60,000 bases of DNA from Hydractinia symbiolongicarpus (GCF_029227915.1 NC_079888.1:19262001-19322000), one strand, 5' to 3'. Positions 22,220-35,479 are shown, counted from the first letter of the stretch. The notes: a model not told the origin generated them from the letters alone. Made by a program: numbers and translations.

Positions 22220-23185
22220 TGATATGATGAGTCACTATACCCAAATTATCTGGATTTCTAAAAAAATTACTTAATACCCATTTTTTTAATAGGAATCGTG
22301 AAACTTACGGTTGAGTCCTGTTTAGAAATATAACTTAACTATTACAGTAATAAATTTCATTTGAATGTTCAGTAATGCAAGGTCCATACATTGTAACAGA
22401 TGTAATTAAAAAATATGTTAACCAAGGAGCTGGATATGAATTAGAGCTACCTTGTAGATATCATGTTAGTTGTCAAGAAAAGGCTATGGCTTAGCTATCG
22501 AATAAAATTAACTTAATAACAAAAAAATACAAAAGTATTGTAAATAGGTGTTTAGAAAAAAGAAAAATGACATATTCTGCTTTGTTTCTTTATCCGCTTT
22601 TAAAAACGACACATAATTGTTTAAACGCGTCGTTTCCGCAGAAATATGATGACGTTGTTTTCCACCTCTCACAGGACAGAAGACGTTTACCGTGTTTTCT
22701 TGCTTGATTTCCTTTTCCCAAATTTGTCTTTTCAAAAGACATCCATGTATTTTGTGAAATATCAATATTTTGGAAAAACTCGATCGAAGTGTGTCGTTCA
22801 AAATAAACTTTATTATGTACGTATTAATACTTCATTTTTATGTATGTATTAAAAGTTTGAACTACTTAGAAAGTGATAATAAAAACTGAATGTTGACATA
22901 CATTACAAACTGATCTTCAAATCGTGTCAGTTTTTACTACTAAACAAAAACCTGGACAATATGCATTGTAATGAATCTTTGAAAGAGATTGCTTAACATT
23001 TTCTAATATATGTTGTGTACAACTTCCTCATAGTTGGATGTTTACAAAATAAAAGGGAAAAGATGTCTAAGTTGCAAACCAGCCGCCTAACCAGTACTTC
23101 GGCTCCCTTTGTTTTTAAAGCATTGACGTTACCACTTATGCATTCTTTTTCCTCTTCATGGCACCTCGCAACTTATTTGTAAACA
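22220..23185. other. Intergenic DNA
   Basis: I see no gene that I can support in either strand. Confidence 0.4.
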
Positions 23186-23188
23186 AAA

Positions 23189-25602
23189 ATGGCGCTGCAG
23201 TTACGTGAGTTTTTTTTTTTGTTATTGACGCAAGCTATATTACTGTTTTTTGCCACAAAATGTTTGTAGTGATAGTATGAAAAAAACAACTTGTAGAACT
23301 TGTAAACAATGCTCGTTGCACTTTTGGCGAGGAATTTTAAGCGAAACATTTTATAGTGTTAACACGTCTTTGTGGTCAAAACGATTTTTTTTGTCAAAAT
23401 ATTTGCCATTGGTGAACAACCGAACAAGGACATTGAGTTTTTATTTTTTCCATCAATTACCATTGTTGGTCCAAATTAGCCCTCAAATTTAAAATGCTTT
23501 ATTTTTAACAGGCAAACACGCATTCAAACAACCGTATTTAATAGAATTATAATATTGTGCCATTGTTTATTTTGGACCAAAATGAACAATGTTGTTTTGT
23601 TGATTTGAATTGATTCTGAATAAAATAATAAAAAAATGCCAACAACAAAAAAGGCAGATTGGTGACATTTATATTAATTTATCTTACATATATTATGATT
23701 TTTGGTCAAAATTGTCCCCAATTCCACAACTGGCACCAAAAGAAGTATTAGCAAGAATCTGGTGATATGATGTATCTAGCTATATGTAGCTATTTTTATG
23801 TAGCTAAGATGAGGGGGCTGAGGTGCGTTTCGAAATTATGAGATTTGTGGTTCAGTCCACAGCGCGAGGATGGTTAACAAGTACTATTACTTTAGCATTA
23901 TTGTAACATGAGTTTCCTTAAAAGTGTTTTTCGCCTATTTTTATGTTCTAAATAATTGATATCATGCTCTGTGTCACACCGAATCGATTTGATGTGGTGA
24001 AAAATAGAGGTAGCAGGTGAACTGGCTAGGGGGAAAGTTTTCTTTTTATTCTTAAACGCTACTTGTGTTGGCAGAAAGCATATAGAAATAAATAAATGGT
24101 GACATCTAAAGTTAAAGAATAACTAGTTGGTAATCAGTTAAAAAATCACGGGAATATTATATAGTACATATATTTTGGTCATCTTAAAGTCAAGTAACAT
24201 CCTGCCAGCCATTGCCGTTATACCCTGGAAAAATAAACGAGGGTAATTCGCTTATCCTTAGCATAGTACAGATTTAAACTCTGAACAGACAAAAAAGGGT
24301 ATTTTTATACCTATTCTTTGGCCTGTGAAAGCGGAAATTTTCCATCACACATTTTCTTGAATCGGTATTTCGTGCATCCATGTTCGCCTACATAAAGTTA
24401 TAAAATGACTCTGGGGAGGGGGACAGAGCAGCGGGGCGGGGTGATGCGGTGCGGGGGATACAGCCATGCCACCATTTTAAACACTCAGAATCCACAGGTC
24501 TTCCCAACCTTCCAATTCCTCGGGAATTCCTTCCGCGCAACAAAGTCGACAAAAATATGTCGCATTTGCTGTTTTGTGTGTCCGTAGCAGGACTTTTTCT
24601 TGTCGACAAGAAGGACACGAAAGCTTTCACGACTTATGTATTCATTATAAGTAGTTACATTCTGTTAAAACAGCTTGTAGTTTCAAAAAAAAAAGTTTTA
24701 ACATAGTGTTTGTCTCTTTGTTAGGTGTCACGTTTCTTAAGGTTAAATAAATATTGTGAGAGTGAGTTAAATTTAAAGTGGTTAGATTCTTTAGTATCAT
24801 GTTTGTTAACATCAGGTGGTCATTTGTATCATTACTGGGACATTGGTGGCGAGCTTTCCCATACAAGGAGTTAAATGACACTTCCCTGTTGCAGGGCAGG
24901 GAGGGAGCATCATTTCTAACACCCATTGTCGTAAATAAAGAAAATTCTACTTTGGCTGCTAATCAACTTCAACCTTCGTAGATCCGAATATATCCAAAAT
25001 GTGATCATTTTTTAAAAAAGCTTCGCTTTGTTAATAAATTTTCTGTTACTACGAACCCTGTGTCGTAAGGCCTTATTCAATGAACCTAAGCAGTGACGGA
25101 CTACCACGTTTGATAAAGAGAGATCATCAAGTTTATCAGTGTAAGATCGCTAAGTTTAGCGGTGAGAAATCGCCAAGTTTAGCAGTGAGAGATCGCCAAG
25201 TTTAGCAATAAAAGACCTTAAATTTGCCAGTAAGATGCTACCAAGTTTTCCTGGTAAATGGCTATGTAGTGGATTCGAATGTAAGGGTTAATATATTGAA
25301 ATTTTGAAACTTTTAGAACAAAGGTTTTGGAAGTCATTGCTGTATTCACAATCCCAATGTGTTGATTCCAAGTTTCGTAGGTTATTAAAGAAATTCAGCG
25401 TCACACTGCTTTTAAAATGCTATTTATTCGCGTCTTATACCGACCATGTTTCAAAATGTTGCAGGTTTCGATAGTTCCTTTTGTTTTCCCTTTTTGCTCT
25501 TCAGTATCGACTGATCTCTCCATGAAACGATATTTCATGAAGAACTTAGCCTCTGAACAACATCTTAATAACTACCACCAGAGAAGAAGGATATGTTTTT
25601 GA
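23189..25602 (+). CDS. Tentative gene: mini first exon 23189-23204 and terminal exon 25505-25602
   Basis: AAAAATGGCGCTGCAGTTAC followed by GTGAGT is a good start context and donor, giving MALQL and leaving phase 1. A very strong acceptor (CCCTTTTTGCTCTTCAG at about 25504) opens a frame in the matching phase that ends in TGA. Its residues include STDLSMKRYFMKNLASEQHL and then HQRRRICF. The phases agree, but other exons may lie between and the link is only inferred. If real as a two-exon gene it would encode about 38 residues; I recognise no family. Confidence 0.22.
24535..24605 (-). mobile_element. Diverged Helitron fragment
   Basis: CGCAACAAAGTCGACAAAAA and TATGTCGCATTTG match the reverse complement of the Helitron interior seen at 29430-29480 (ATCAAATGCGATATA, CTACTTTGTTGCG). 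Neither terminus is preserved. Confidence 0.4.
25117..25260 (+). repeat. Degenerate ~29-bp tandem repeat, about five units
   Basis: Units of the form GAGAGATCGCCAAGTTTAGC followed by AGT recur in series, decaying towards the right (ACCTTAAATTTGCC, GCTACCAAGTTTTCC). Confidence 0.75.
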
Positions 25603-25609
25603 GATAAGA

Positions 25610-28600
25610 AAAAACAACAATAACAAATTATGACTGTATGATAAACAAAATATTTGATGAAAGGTGCATGTCAACATTTCTCATAACCAGAATGCGCTAC
25701 GGTTTTTTTTTTTCTCCAAGTAGCTACTTTTCAAAATTTCTGTGATAGGCCGCGTTTCGCTTGAGTTTAATTTTTAGCGAAGATCTACGTTACTTGCTGC
25801 CTAATGGTTTATTCAGCAAATTATCTCTATCCCAAATTCTTAAGTAACATGTGGGGATAGAGAAAGTTTGAGATGCAGAGGTGGTAAAATTTGTTTGAGA
25901 GTGAAAGAAGGAGAGCAGTGTATGTGTCTATGTGAGTGTTCAAAATAGGTAGCTAGTTGAGTTCGAGGTAGAGACACTGTATAATGTGCAAACTTGTTTG
26001 ATGTTTTTAAAAACGAGTTCTCAGACAGCGTCGGTTTTTTGTACGCCCTGCTGTGGAAATAAAGATGTGAAAGACAGCAAAGCTAGATCAACATAAAATT
26101 AAAAATGTAAACGTTCTACGAGGATGGCGACACTTGAAGTTACGAAAGTAATTGATTCTGTCATACACCATGTAAAAAGATATCTTAACATAAGATAGAT
26201 GATCTGGCTGCCAAAATGTCATAATATTTATCCTAAACTTCCTAGCATTAAAAGTTGCTTTCTGGTAGTTAATCCAAATATTTGCATTTGTTTAGCTAAA
26301 AGGTTACTAGGTCAAAATCTCATTTTTTGCCACTTCGCAGGGCGAAACTGTTACGTGCTTTTGTTTAAATAAAGCGAATATCATATTCTCTAAGCCTTAA
26401 GCAAATGTTAAGCCAAATTTGAATTTTGTATTTGTATCTTATATGTGACATAACGCTATCAGCTTAACTTTCTTCAGGTCGGGGTCCAAGTGAATCGGTC
26501 AAAGTTTTGGAGAAAGGGTGTGGCATAAATGTCCTAACTTCTGCCTTATTAACAAAGTTACCTGACAAACATAAAACACGTCACAAAATCAGATGTTAAC
26601 CTCGTTTTTATGTTGTTAAATTCAAAAATTAAAAAAAATGCGATATGTTGATTTTTGAAATGTACTTAGAGTTTTGAAGAGTTGGCAATGAATAATTAGA
26701 TTTTAGGGCTTTTACCAAGCCGTTAAAATGAACATATTAAAATTTAGGTTCATGAAAGCTGTTTTACATCAAACTGTGGTAAAGAATGGCAAAATCTTCG
26801 AAAGTACGTATACATATACCTGTACACTCCCAAATATCAAATAAACATTCGACTCATAACAGCATTGGAAAGTCTAAAAATAAGGCAAAAGAGAAAATCG
26901 TACATAAGCGTGAAACGGACTTGAAAACAACAAAAATTAAATTTAATAAAACATAAAGATAATTTTGCTGCCTCGCGACAAAGGGCGTATCAATGCTATT
27001 TGAAGTAAAAGTTAGCGACTGCAAGTTTAAAGTAAATTCTGTGAGGCAATCAGAAGTTACAGAACAAAAAACCCGACATAGGATATACTTGCTGCAAACA
27101 GGATAGGAATAAATGACGAAAAACTTGAATAGTGCCAAAGGCTAGATGGATAAATAATTAGAGTTGATGAAACTCTGCCGGAAAAGTTTTGATCAATATG
27201 TTAAAAAAATCGAGTAATTCTTGAAGACTACATTAAATTTGCTGGTCAATTCCTTTGTAGTTGAAAAAAAAAACTCAGCTACATTATATAACATTGTTAG
27301 CTTTTCTCGTACGTTAGTTTAAAACTTTAACTGACATGAAGAATGTGTGAAAAAGCATTATAGTGCGTCAATAATCAGCGTGAAATTTCAGGAACATTGA
27401 ACTTTAATTTCTCTTTTCGACTTAAGTAAAGATTGTTGGAAACATGGAAATATTGTGCGAAACTTTACAGTGCAATTTGTTCAGTACCCATGCGCGAACA
27501 CCAGGTTAAACAATATATATTTATACCGAAAACTCCACTAACAAGTTTTATACTATTTTCCTGCATTCTTTCATAGCTAAGGCTGTGGCTGAGGTTATTT
27601 TTAGCTTGTGTTCTGTTAGTTATAAATGGGAAAACAATTTATTTAGCTAGCTGCTAGCTAGCTAGGAGATCAAAGTATTCAAAATCGTGCCACGCGGTTC
27701 GGTGCCGTGTTAAACTCTTTGTAGGGGAATAACATTCATAATGGCAGCTTCTTAGTGTAAAAAAACAAAAATTCTTGATGATAATTCATTATAGCTGTTG
27801 TGTGATTTAAATTCAAAAAATTCTATTTTGTACGTTTTAACCTTGTGAAATGATTAGGAAGCTATTAATTCTTTGAAGAGAGAAAAATGCATCACGAAAT
27901 TGAAGGAAATTGGTCTGCATTTCTCTGGATCAACTGACGATATGAAAATTAAATCGAGGAAGTTTTGCCTATAGCCAAAACTTTACTACAGATTAAAGGA
28001 CAAATATCTACGCCAGGATAAATTAAGCAGTTTAAATTTAAATGGCTAACGATAAATCGCATTATCCACAGTTAAAGTCCGATTTGTAAAACATTATTGC
28101 TCACGCAAGCACCATAAAATTATTTCGGTTAAATCAATGCAAATTGAAAGCAATATATTCATGAAGCCCGTGATTAAAAAATTGTATAAGCCAAAAATTT
28201 ACCGCTGATAATAAAAGTTCAAACATTGCTTGCATAAGACAAGGTAAAAATTGTACTTGTCTATGTCAAATAAAATATGTAGCGAACCTTGACAAAACTT
28301 GCGAGAAATGACCACCAGGAAGAATCATTATTGTTTATGCATTTCTATATGAATAATTCAAGTGAAATACTTAAAATTTTGGACAACATGACTATCCGCT
28401 CTGTGTCAACACTGCCTTTATCTCCACTATCATAAGCAGTATTCCGTGTACACCGGGTTTTAAAATAAAAAATAAATTTTTCAGCAGATAACACCGTTGA
28501 TAATGAAACGCATGGGTTGCTTTCTACTCTCCACTCTTCGTAATCACGATATGAGTGATACAATCCCGATGTAGATATGTTTAGCGAGTGTCATTACCAC

Positions 28601-29350
28601 AACCATGGGTAAACTCATTCTATGTGAGACAAATAAGGTAAAAATGTCGATGTGTATTGGCGATGTATATGTATCATAAATAAATATCCTTTATTGGCTA
28701 TACTGAATACAATACTTTAAGTTCAAATGATCAAGCAAAATTTTATCTACCTGAATTTTGGGAAAGTTTTATCATTATCTTAAAGCTGTTAACAGATTTC
28801 AAATCAAATTATCACAACAGAAAACCGGAACCGAGGCAGCCTGAAGTCGATTCAGGGAGTCCTGACATAAGTTCAAAAATTAGGATTTTGAATTCCATGA
28901 AAGATTATAGAAGCTAGAAAAAGACAGTGTGTCCTTAATCTCAAGATTAATTTACTTATTTCTTCACAAATCCTCTTACGATAAAATTTACTAGGTCAAG
29001 CCTATTTTGACATCATCTTAAGGTCTAATCATAAAAAATATTCAGTGTCTTTGTTAGAAAAAATATGTCTTCAACTAGGTGAGAACTTTGTACTTAAATA
29101 GCTAAATAACATCAATTTGTATATTTGACATACCGTTTGTTCTTTGGTATCGGTCTTGTTGAAAAATTGAAAAAGTTTGTGATATACCTCCACATCATAA
29201 TTATTTTTTACTAGTTATATAACTCGTTGTGAATTATGAAGTTGCTATAAGAAGTCAAAATGGTTAACCCTATTCACATTCACTTAGGGCACAAAGTCCT
29301 TTAATGACAGGGTCCTTTAAATTGAATTGGTTATTCGCGCAGAAATTTTA
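25610..29350. other. Long AT-rich non-coding stretch
   Basis: No gene is supported over about 3.7 kb. There is a TAGCTAGC-rich patch at 27643-27665. ORFs at 26854-27138 and 28345-28563 (minus) lack domains, initiator context and splice sites. It may be intron or intergenic DNA. Confidence 0.45.
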
Positions 29351-29359
29351 ACGGGTTAA

Positions 29360-29516
29360 TCTCTTTATTAATAGCCGTACTTGGTGTGCCTCTGCGCGGA
29401 CCTCCCGCTCAGTTAGAAAACGTGCTACATAAAACGCGAATATCAAATGCGATATATTTTTATCTACTTTGTTGCGACGGGTAAATTTAAACGAAGGGCG
29501 AACCCGTAGATTTTTC
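29360..29516 (+). mobile_element. Helitron unit with broken 3' hairpin
   Basis: It starts TCTCTTTATTAATAGCCGTA after a host A. It has the interior phrase CTACTTTGTTGCGACGGGTA and reaches AACCCGTAGATTTTTCCA. There the second arm of the terminal hairpin is replaced by the next element. Same family as 14051-14223. Confidence 0.7.
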
Positions 29517-29636
29517 CATATTATAATACCCGTATAGGTCTGTCTGTCTGTTGCGCAAAGTGGCACCGTAAGTAGTGACACGCACGCAATACGGTATAAA
29601 AACGAAAGAACCCCTGGAATTTTCCACGGACCACCA
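29517..29636 (+). mobile_element. Second-type Helitron unit fused to the previous one
   Basis: TATTATAATACCCGTATAGG, GTCTGTCTGTCTG and CACGCACGCAATACGGTATA match the elements at 45839-45992 (inverted) and 50280-50421. The 3' hairpin is eroded (CCCCTGGAATTTTCCACGGA). Confidence 0.65.
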
Positions 29637-29761
29637 ACCAATGTTTCAAAATTAATTCACCTCAAAAATTGATTTCTGTAAAAAAAGCTTTTCACGCGGT
29701 CACACGCAAAAGCACAAGTTGCCTTGTAGGTCATTTGTGGTAAAATGGAGCCAAATGCTAA

Positions 29762-31420
29762 TGCGAGCAAAAATCAACGAGTGAAACGGCAGACAAGGGG
29801 AGAACAACGGTTATCATGAATACACTTGACTACATCAACAAGTGCAACGAACACATCAACAACGGGCCTTACAAACTTCTCAAGAAAGATCCCACAGAAG
29901 TCATCAAACGAGAAGCGAGGAACATCTTAATGGAGTTGAAGAGAAAAGAATACATCGACGATAAGCAGTATTACCGACTGAAACCTTGTGACGGACCACC
30001 ACCGCGATTTTACGGACTACCCAAAATTCATAAACAGGGAAATCCAATTCGACCAATAGTTTCCTGCACTGGAACACCGTTATACAACCTATCAAAATTT
30101 GTTGCTTCCATCCTCAGCAAATTCACAGCAAGTGACCACAGCAAAAACTCAAAAGAATTTTCGGAATACATCAGAGAAATAAAGATAGCAGACGACGAAT
30201 GCATGGTATCATTTGATGTCACATCACTCTACACAAATGTTCCCATAAAAGACACCTTAAACATCATTAAAGACATTATCGAAAACGATGCTGCATTCGG
30301 TGAAAAGACAAAGATTCCAGTACCGGATTTTTTGCGTTTGGTCGAACTTGTTTTAACCAAAACATGGTATCTGTTTAATAAGAACTTCTACACTCAAACA
30401 GACGGAGTTGCCATGGGAGGCCCTGCATCATCAGTAGTCGCAGAAATATACATGCAAGCACACGAGACAACAGCATTAGTCACATCAGACAGACGTCCAA
30501 AGGTTTGGAAAAAATTTGTTGACGACGTATTCGCCATAATCAAAAGATCTCATCTAGAAGAGTTCCATGAACACATCAACGGCCTACATCGACAAATCAA
30601 ATTCACTGTTGAGCTTGAACACGATGGAAGTATCGCTTTCCTGGACACTTTGGTCAAACGCAAGAATGGTTCCATTTCAGTTTCAGTGTATCGTAAACCA
30701 ACACACACTGACCAGTACCTTAACTTCGAATCAAACCATCAGAAATCTTGCAAAGAAAGTGTCATATCTTCATTACTGAATCGTGCCAACAGTGTAGTCA
30801 GTGACAAACAGGAGAGGAAAATAGAAATTCGACGTGTAAGAAATGCATTAATCACAAATGGATACAGTCATAAAGTCATCATGCAAGTAGAAAATAAAAT
30901 GAAGAGAAGATGCAACAGAGACAACAAGGAAACATCAGAGGAATTTATCGCATCAGCATTCCTACCCTTCGTACCAGGTACTAGCGAGATCCTTCGTCGA
31001 GTTTTAAGGCAACACAAGATCAAATGCATTCTTACCTCTAAAGACACCCTAAGAAGCACTTTGTCTAAACCAAAAGACAAAATAAACCTGGAAGAGCAAA
31101 ACAATGTTGTTTACGAAATCCCGTGTAAAGATTGTGATGCAGTGTATATAGGCGAAACAAAAAGAAAGTTTAAGCAACGAGTACAAGAACATATGCGCGC
31201 AGTGAGAAACGGAGATGTGAAGAAAAACGAAATTGCGGACCACAGCTGGAGCAGAAGTCATCAGTTTAATTGGGATGAGAAGAAAATCATTGACAGAGAA
31301 TCCAGAACAACGGCCAGGAAGATTAAAGAAACCATTAACAGTGTAGAACGTAACAAACACATAAACAGCATCTCGTATCAACTTCCTGAGATTTGGTTAC
31401 CAGCCATACAGAAGAAGTAG
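29762..31420 (+). mobile_element. Penelope-like retroelement ORF: reverse transcriptase + GIY-YIG endonuclease, 5'-truncated
   Basis: The open frame runs from just after an in-frame TAA (29759) to TAG at 31418-31420. The ATG at 29816 is preceded in frame by ADKGRTTVI, a phrase that belongs to the conserved domain, so that ATG is not the original start. RT motifs in order are YGLPKIHKQGNPIRPIVS, VSFDVTSLYTNVPI, GVAMGGPASSVVAEIYM and the catalytic KKFVDDVFAI, then FLDTLVKRKNG and YRKPTHTDQYLNF. The C-terminal part has NVVYEIPCKDCDAVYIGET and a downstream R-x3-H, the GIY-YIG nuclease with the Cys pair typical of Penelope-like elements. At ~534 codons it lacks much of the N-terminal region of full copies. 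The remaining frame is intact, so the copy is fairly young but probably immobile. Confidence 0.93.
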
Positions 31421-31556
31421 TTACCTACATCCAGGTCCGAAAATGTTAATTACCGTAATTAACTGTAATTATCAGCTCGTTTCTGATTGGTTAATTTTTA
31501 TGAATTTCGATCCTCTGCAATTATATAAATACATGCGCAACATCATTTTACTTTGC

Positions 31557-31588
31557 CCGATGATGGGAGAAGGATCTCCCGAAACGTC
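31557..31588 (+). ncRNA. Hammerhead-ribozyme-like motif at the 3' side of the Penelope-like element
   Basis: CCGATGA, a GGGAG/CTCCC stem with loop AAGGAT, then GAAAC and GTC follow the ORF by about 140 bases. This is the order of the minimal hammerhead motifs known in the terminal repeats of Penelope-like elements (CUGAUGA - stem II - GAAAC). The first core box has C instead of U at its second position, and flanking pairing for stem I is weak. This copy may therefore be inactive. Confidence 0.5.
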
Positions 31589-31868
31589 GCCTACTAAACT
31601 ATCATGTTCAAGAAATGATAAACTTTCCACAGTAATAGAGTGAAACATTGTCTAACATGTTTTTTTCTTCATTGTTTTAGATTATAAGTGATTATTCTTA
31701 TCAACAATCACTCATATGTTAAAAAACACCATCCCATATTAATTACAAGGATCTTATAGATAAGAGAGATTTTAAATTTTTTGAAAAAAGATTTTATATC
31801 TACCCCACGTTGTGGAATTAAAGACTAAATAATTTTGTACTGTATAAGTTTGTATAAACGTGTTTCGC

Positions 31869-32078
31869 GGAGATGGTGTAGTGGTAGCGCATTCGATTTG
31901 TAATTATAAGGTTTCAGGTTCGAGTACCCACTCCGGCGCACTTTAAATGCAGTGTTGTCAACCCATTTACTGACCGCTAATCAGCTTGTGTGGTAGGCAA
32001 GCAAGTTAAAGCAATGTTATACGTATCTCTGGCGGTAATGTAACATAGTTACAGTCGGAGGGGTAGAAGAGCCAACCG
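31869..32078 (+). mobile_element. tRNA-derived SINE, family 2, copy B
   Basis: GGAGATGGTGTAGTGGTAGC carries the A-box, and GGTTCGAGTACCC is a good B-box 33 bases later. The body (CTCCGGCGCACTTTAAATGC, TCTCTGGCGGTAATGTAACA) matches the minus-strand copy at 12073-12280. Confidence 0.8.
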
Positions 32079-32082
32079 TTAT

Positions 32083-32152
32083 ATATTAGTCGACATACAT
32101 TATATATTAGTCGACATACATTATATTGGTCGATATACATTACATATTAGAA
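32083..32152 (+). repeat. ~23-bp tandem repeat at the SINE tail
   Basis: TATATATTAGTCGACATACAT recurs about three to four times with small changes. It begins where SINE family 2 ends, so it probably grew from the SINE tail. Confidence 0.75.
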
Positions 32153-32154
32153 AT

Positions 32155-35100
32155 ATACAACGAGGCTCGTATATTTCATAGTAAAAACCTGAATAAGCAA
32201 GTCAAGTTTTTGCATTATTAACCTAATTATTACCTGTGTTCTTGACTTTATTTATTTATTTTTTCATAAAATAATGAAAAAATACCAAGCTTGCTAAGTA
32301 TTTAATCCGATATATAGCTACAGTAATGTCAGATTTTGCTAAACGAATGTTTTTATTCTGTTTTGTATATTTTCGTAAAGACATTTGTTTGATTTAAAAC
32401 TTCTTTTATACAAAAGTAATTAATTTCATTGATGCTCTTTGCTTTGTTATAAATAAGTGCACAGACAAAGTAACGAATAATTAACATTGACATTAATATT
32501 GTTGTCCATTTCGTTCAAAAGGCGTACTCGCGCCTTTTTTACGAAATTAACAAAAACCATGCTGTGATAAGATAACGGTAAATTTTAGAATTATTTTGTA
32601 TGTGAATTTTTTTAGGGTTTTTAGACGACTTCTTTCGACTCTTCAATTAGCAAACACCCTTGGTGCAATCACTTTTTGTCCACCAGATGCCCGCTATTTA
32701 AAGAGTTTTATTTGCTCGTGTTAATTCGACAACAAACAGATTCAAAAGCCTAAGGCAACGATATTTCATCGGGCTATGTTTTTAGGAAGCGAAAATGCTC
32801 AAATCGGCACAACTGTTTATTTAAATATAAAATTCTAAAAGGTGTGCCCTAGAGTGGGCTGTAAAAATAGTTGTTTAGTGATATTAATAAAAAAAAGTCA
32901 AGTAATTGAAAATTTTTAAAGCAAACTATATGTATTTTCTTTTCTGTTCGCTAATTAAAGAAATCCAAGCGTCCGCTTTTTAGAGAAAGAATCTATAAGG
33001 ATTTGGCCGTGGTGTTGTCTGCACAATCAATTTTTGTCTATTGATTAGACGCCTCCAATGTGCACTAATCAAATCTATTTATGCGCCATTTCTATTTTTT
33101 TGGCTAAAATTTTAGACTTATATTTTTTGTTACTATCGGTCACCTTTGGTAACGAAAAAAATAAAAGAATCGGTCAATTTGTCGGTTTTCAAACTATCCA
33201 AAATTTGATTTTTTTTTTAATTTAGATCATGCTGATACTTTATGGAAATACTATGGCAATTATTTCGTAGTATTTCTATTCAAAGGCTCCTTTCCAAGGA
33301 TGCGTTTTTTGCCGTAGCTTCCAGCGCTAAGTTTCCAAGCTTGCGCATTAGAATGTTTTTGCTAGCCGCAAGTACTAAAGATTGGCCCCTATTATCCCTC
33401 AGCTTTATTGGTCCTTGTAACTCTGTGGGAGGGGAGTACCCGAGGGTCAGACATCCTGAACCACTTGTGCTTAAGTGATGAAACTTGGCACAGTTGTGGA
33501 ATGTCTTAGTACAAACTCATTCCAGGTAAAAAAATAATTTGATGACGTTATAGGGACCAAAAATGACGTCATATATATGACTAATTTTCTGGTCCTGTTG
33601 ACACAAAAATTCTGGTCTGCAATATATACACCTTGTGGTATGCATCCTTGGTAACACAAAAACATTTATTAACTCTTTTAGAAACACAACTGTTTGAAAA
33701 AAGAATTTAAAAAAAAAAATCTTTGTTCAAAAATGGCAGGAAATCCAGAAAATTTAATTTTTTTTGCCTAAAATTATTTTTTGCCGGAATTTGTAATAAA
33801 AGTTTGAAAAAGTCACCAAATTTCAACATTCAATGTCAACCACTTTGTGCCCCCTCCCCTCTCCTGGATAAAATTGGGTGGAAAGTTGAGAGAAGTCAAC
33901 GTCCCAGGGTGTACGGATGGACCAGTTTTTAAGCAATCCCATAAATCGGAAAATGCTGCCATCTTCAATGTAATCGAAATTGAGAATCTTGATCACAGAC
34001 TTATAAACGTTGGAAGTTCCGTGGTCACGTAGGTTTCAATGATAAAATTTGTGACCGAATGCAAAAAGCGCCTACATAAAGCCAACTAACGTCCTTTCAG
34101 CCTTCCACACATTGCAAAGTAAATTCTGTTGAAATCTCGCAAGTGCGAATGAGTTGAATACTAAATAAAATATGTAATGAACATTAGTGATCTTAAGAAA
34201 GTCAAGTGGCTGGCGTTTACCTTAACAAAAATTACAGACTGTTTTGCTTGTGAATAACACTTGACTTTTCCTGAAAAAAAACAACAGAGCACATATGTTT
34301 TGGTAACTTGAAGCTAAATGTTTTGGTTTCAAATTTTGTTTTGTTTTGTTTTGTTGTTTACAGACAGGTGATGACAAAATAATTTGCAGACAGAAGAATA
34401 AACACATTAACATTTATAGCAAGTTTTCTAATGTAAAAATTGCTGGGAATGAAATCTCGTGACAATTCCACCCGACTTGAGCAATATTAGCTTAATTCTC
34501 ATTTAACAAGTCACTTTCATAGGTAAAAATAACAAAAAAATTGATTTGATATGTCTGCTTTAAAGTTGACATGGTGATTTCTACCCGAGAGCAGTAGGTT
34601 AAAATGAATTGAATTAATAAAAGAGAAAAATGATTTTCTTAAAGAATTGTACAAAACACCCATACACCACTTGCTTGTCGCAAACCAGTGTGTTTATAAA
34701 TTAAGCAATATGGGTAAAGAAATGGGAGGTTCTCTGCATTCCTTCTTTTATCGAGTTACAATGTCCCTGTATGGTTTTCGTCACGTGGTAAAGTACTTCA
34801 ACTTCTGCTTTTACGTTATGGAGCAATCTTTTGTCGTCCTAGCATTGAAATCTTCTTTGTACGAGTTAGATTTAATCGTAATACTTATCGTAGTATATCA
34901 TATTAATGCAATAATTACATGAAATCAACATTCGTGTTGCCTGACATGCGAAGTTACGTAAGCTTGTGTACCTCCGTAACGGCAGAAGAAAACTGGACAC
35001 AAAAGTTACGTTTCCCTTAAAATATGGCTGGACTAACTCGAGTTCAAAGTGGTGTGTACGTCACACATGCCTGTTGATAAATTTTTAGCTAGCTAGTTTC

Positions 35101-35340
35101 TTGTTGGTGTTCATTCTATTCAGCAGAGGCAGAAGATGATACCTAAAAGTGGATGTTTAAAATGGTAACTTACGTAACTAGCTTTTCACAAAAATTGATA
35201 TATGTTGGCAAGCACGTTCAGCCATGTAAAATAATCTAGAAACAAAGTTTAAAAGTTCTATGAAATATTACGTGGTATAATCTATGTTTTGATGACTTGC
35301 AATATCTTATTAACTTTATCGTTTTAGTCACAAACGCACT
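32155..35340. other. Intergenic DNA
   Basis: No confident gene. The ORF at 33242-33478 and the ORF at 34647-34922 (with a donor-like CACGTG/GTAAAG at ~34789) are the most coding-like stretches, but neither shows a domain or a complete exon structure. Confidence 0.35.
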
Positions 35341-35346
35341 TCTTAT

Positions 35347-35479
35347 CTCGTGATAATTGAAGAGGATTTGGTCACCAAATCTCGTGATAATTGAAGAGGA
35401 TTTGGACACCAAATCTCGTGATAATTCAAGAGGATTTGGTCACCAAATCTCGTGATAATTAAGGAGGATTTGGTCGCCA
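35347..35479 (+). repeat. ~38-bp tandem repeat, about 3.5 units
   Basis: Units of AATCTCGTGATAATTGAAGA followed by GGATTTGGTCACCA are repeated with only one to three differences, so the array is young. Confidence 0.9.

Noticed and set aside
24778-24981. Plus-strand ORF with LLGHWWRAFPYKELND, coding-like
   Set aside because: No splice boundaries, domain or partner exon could be assigned, and the opposite strand is also open across it.
30868-31381. Minus-strand ORFs of 78 and 110 codons
   Set aside because: They are shadows of the Penelope-like RT/GIY-YIG frame on the plus strand.
34647-34922. Plus-strand ORF with a donor-like CACGTG/GTAAAG, considered as a first exon
   Set aside because: The residues match no family I know, the frame continues openly past the donor, and no matching second exon was found.
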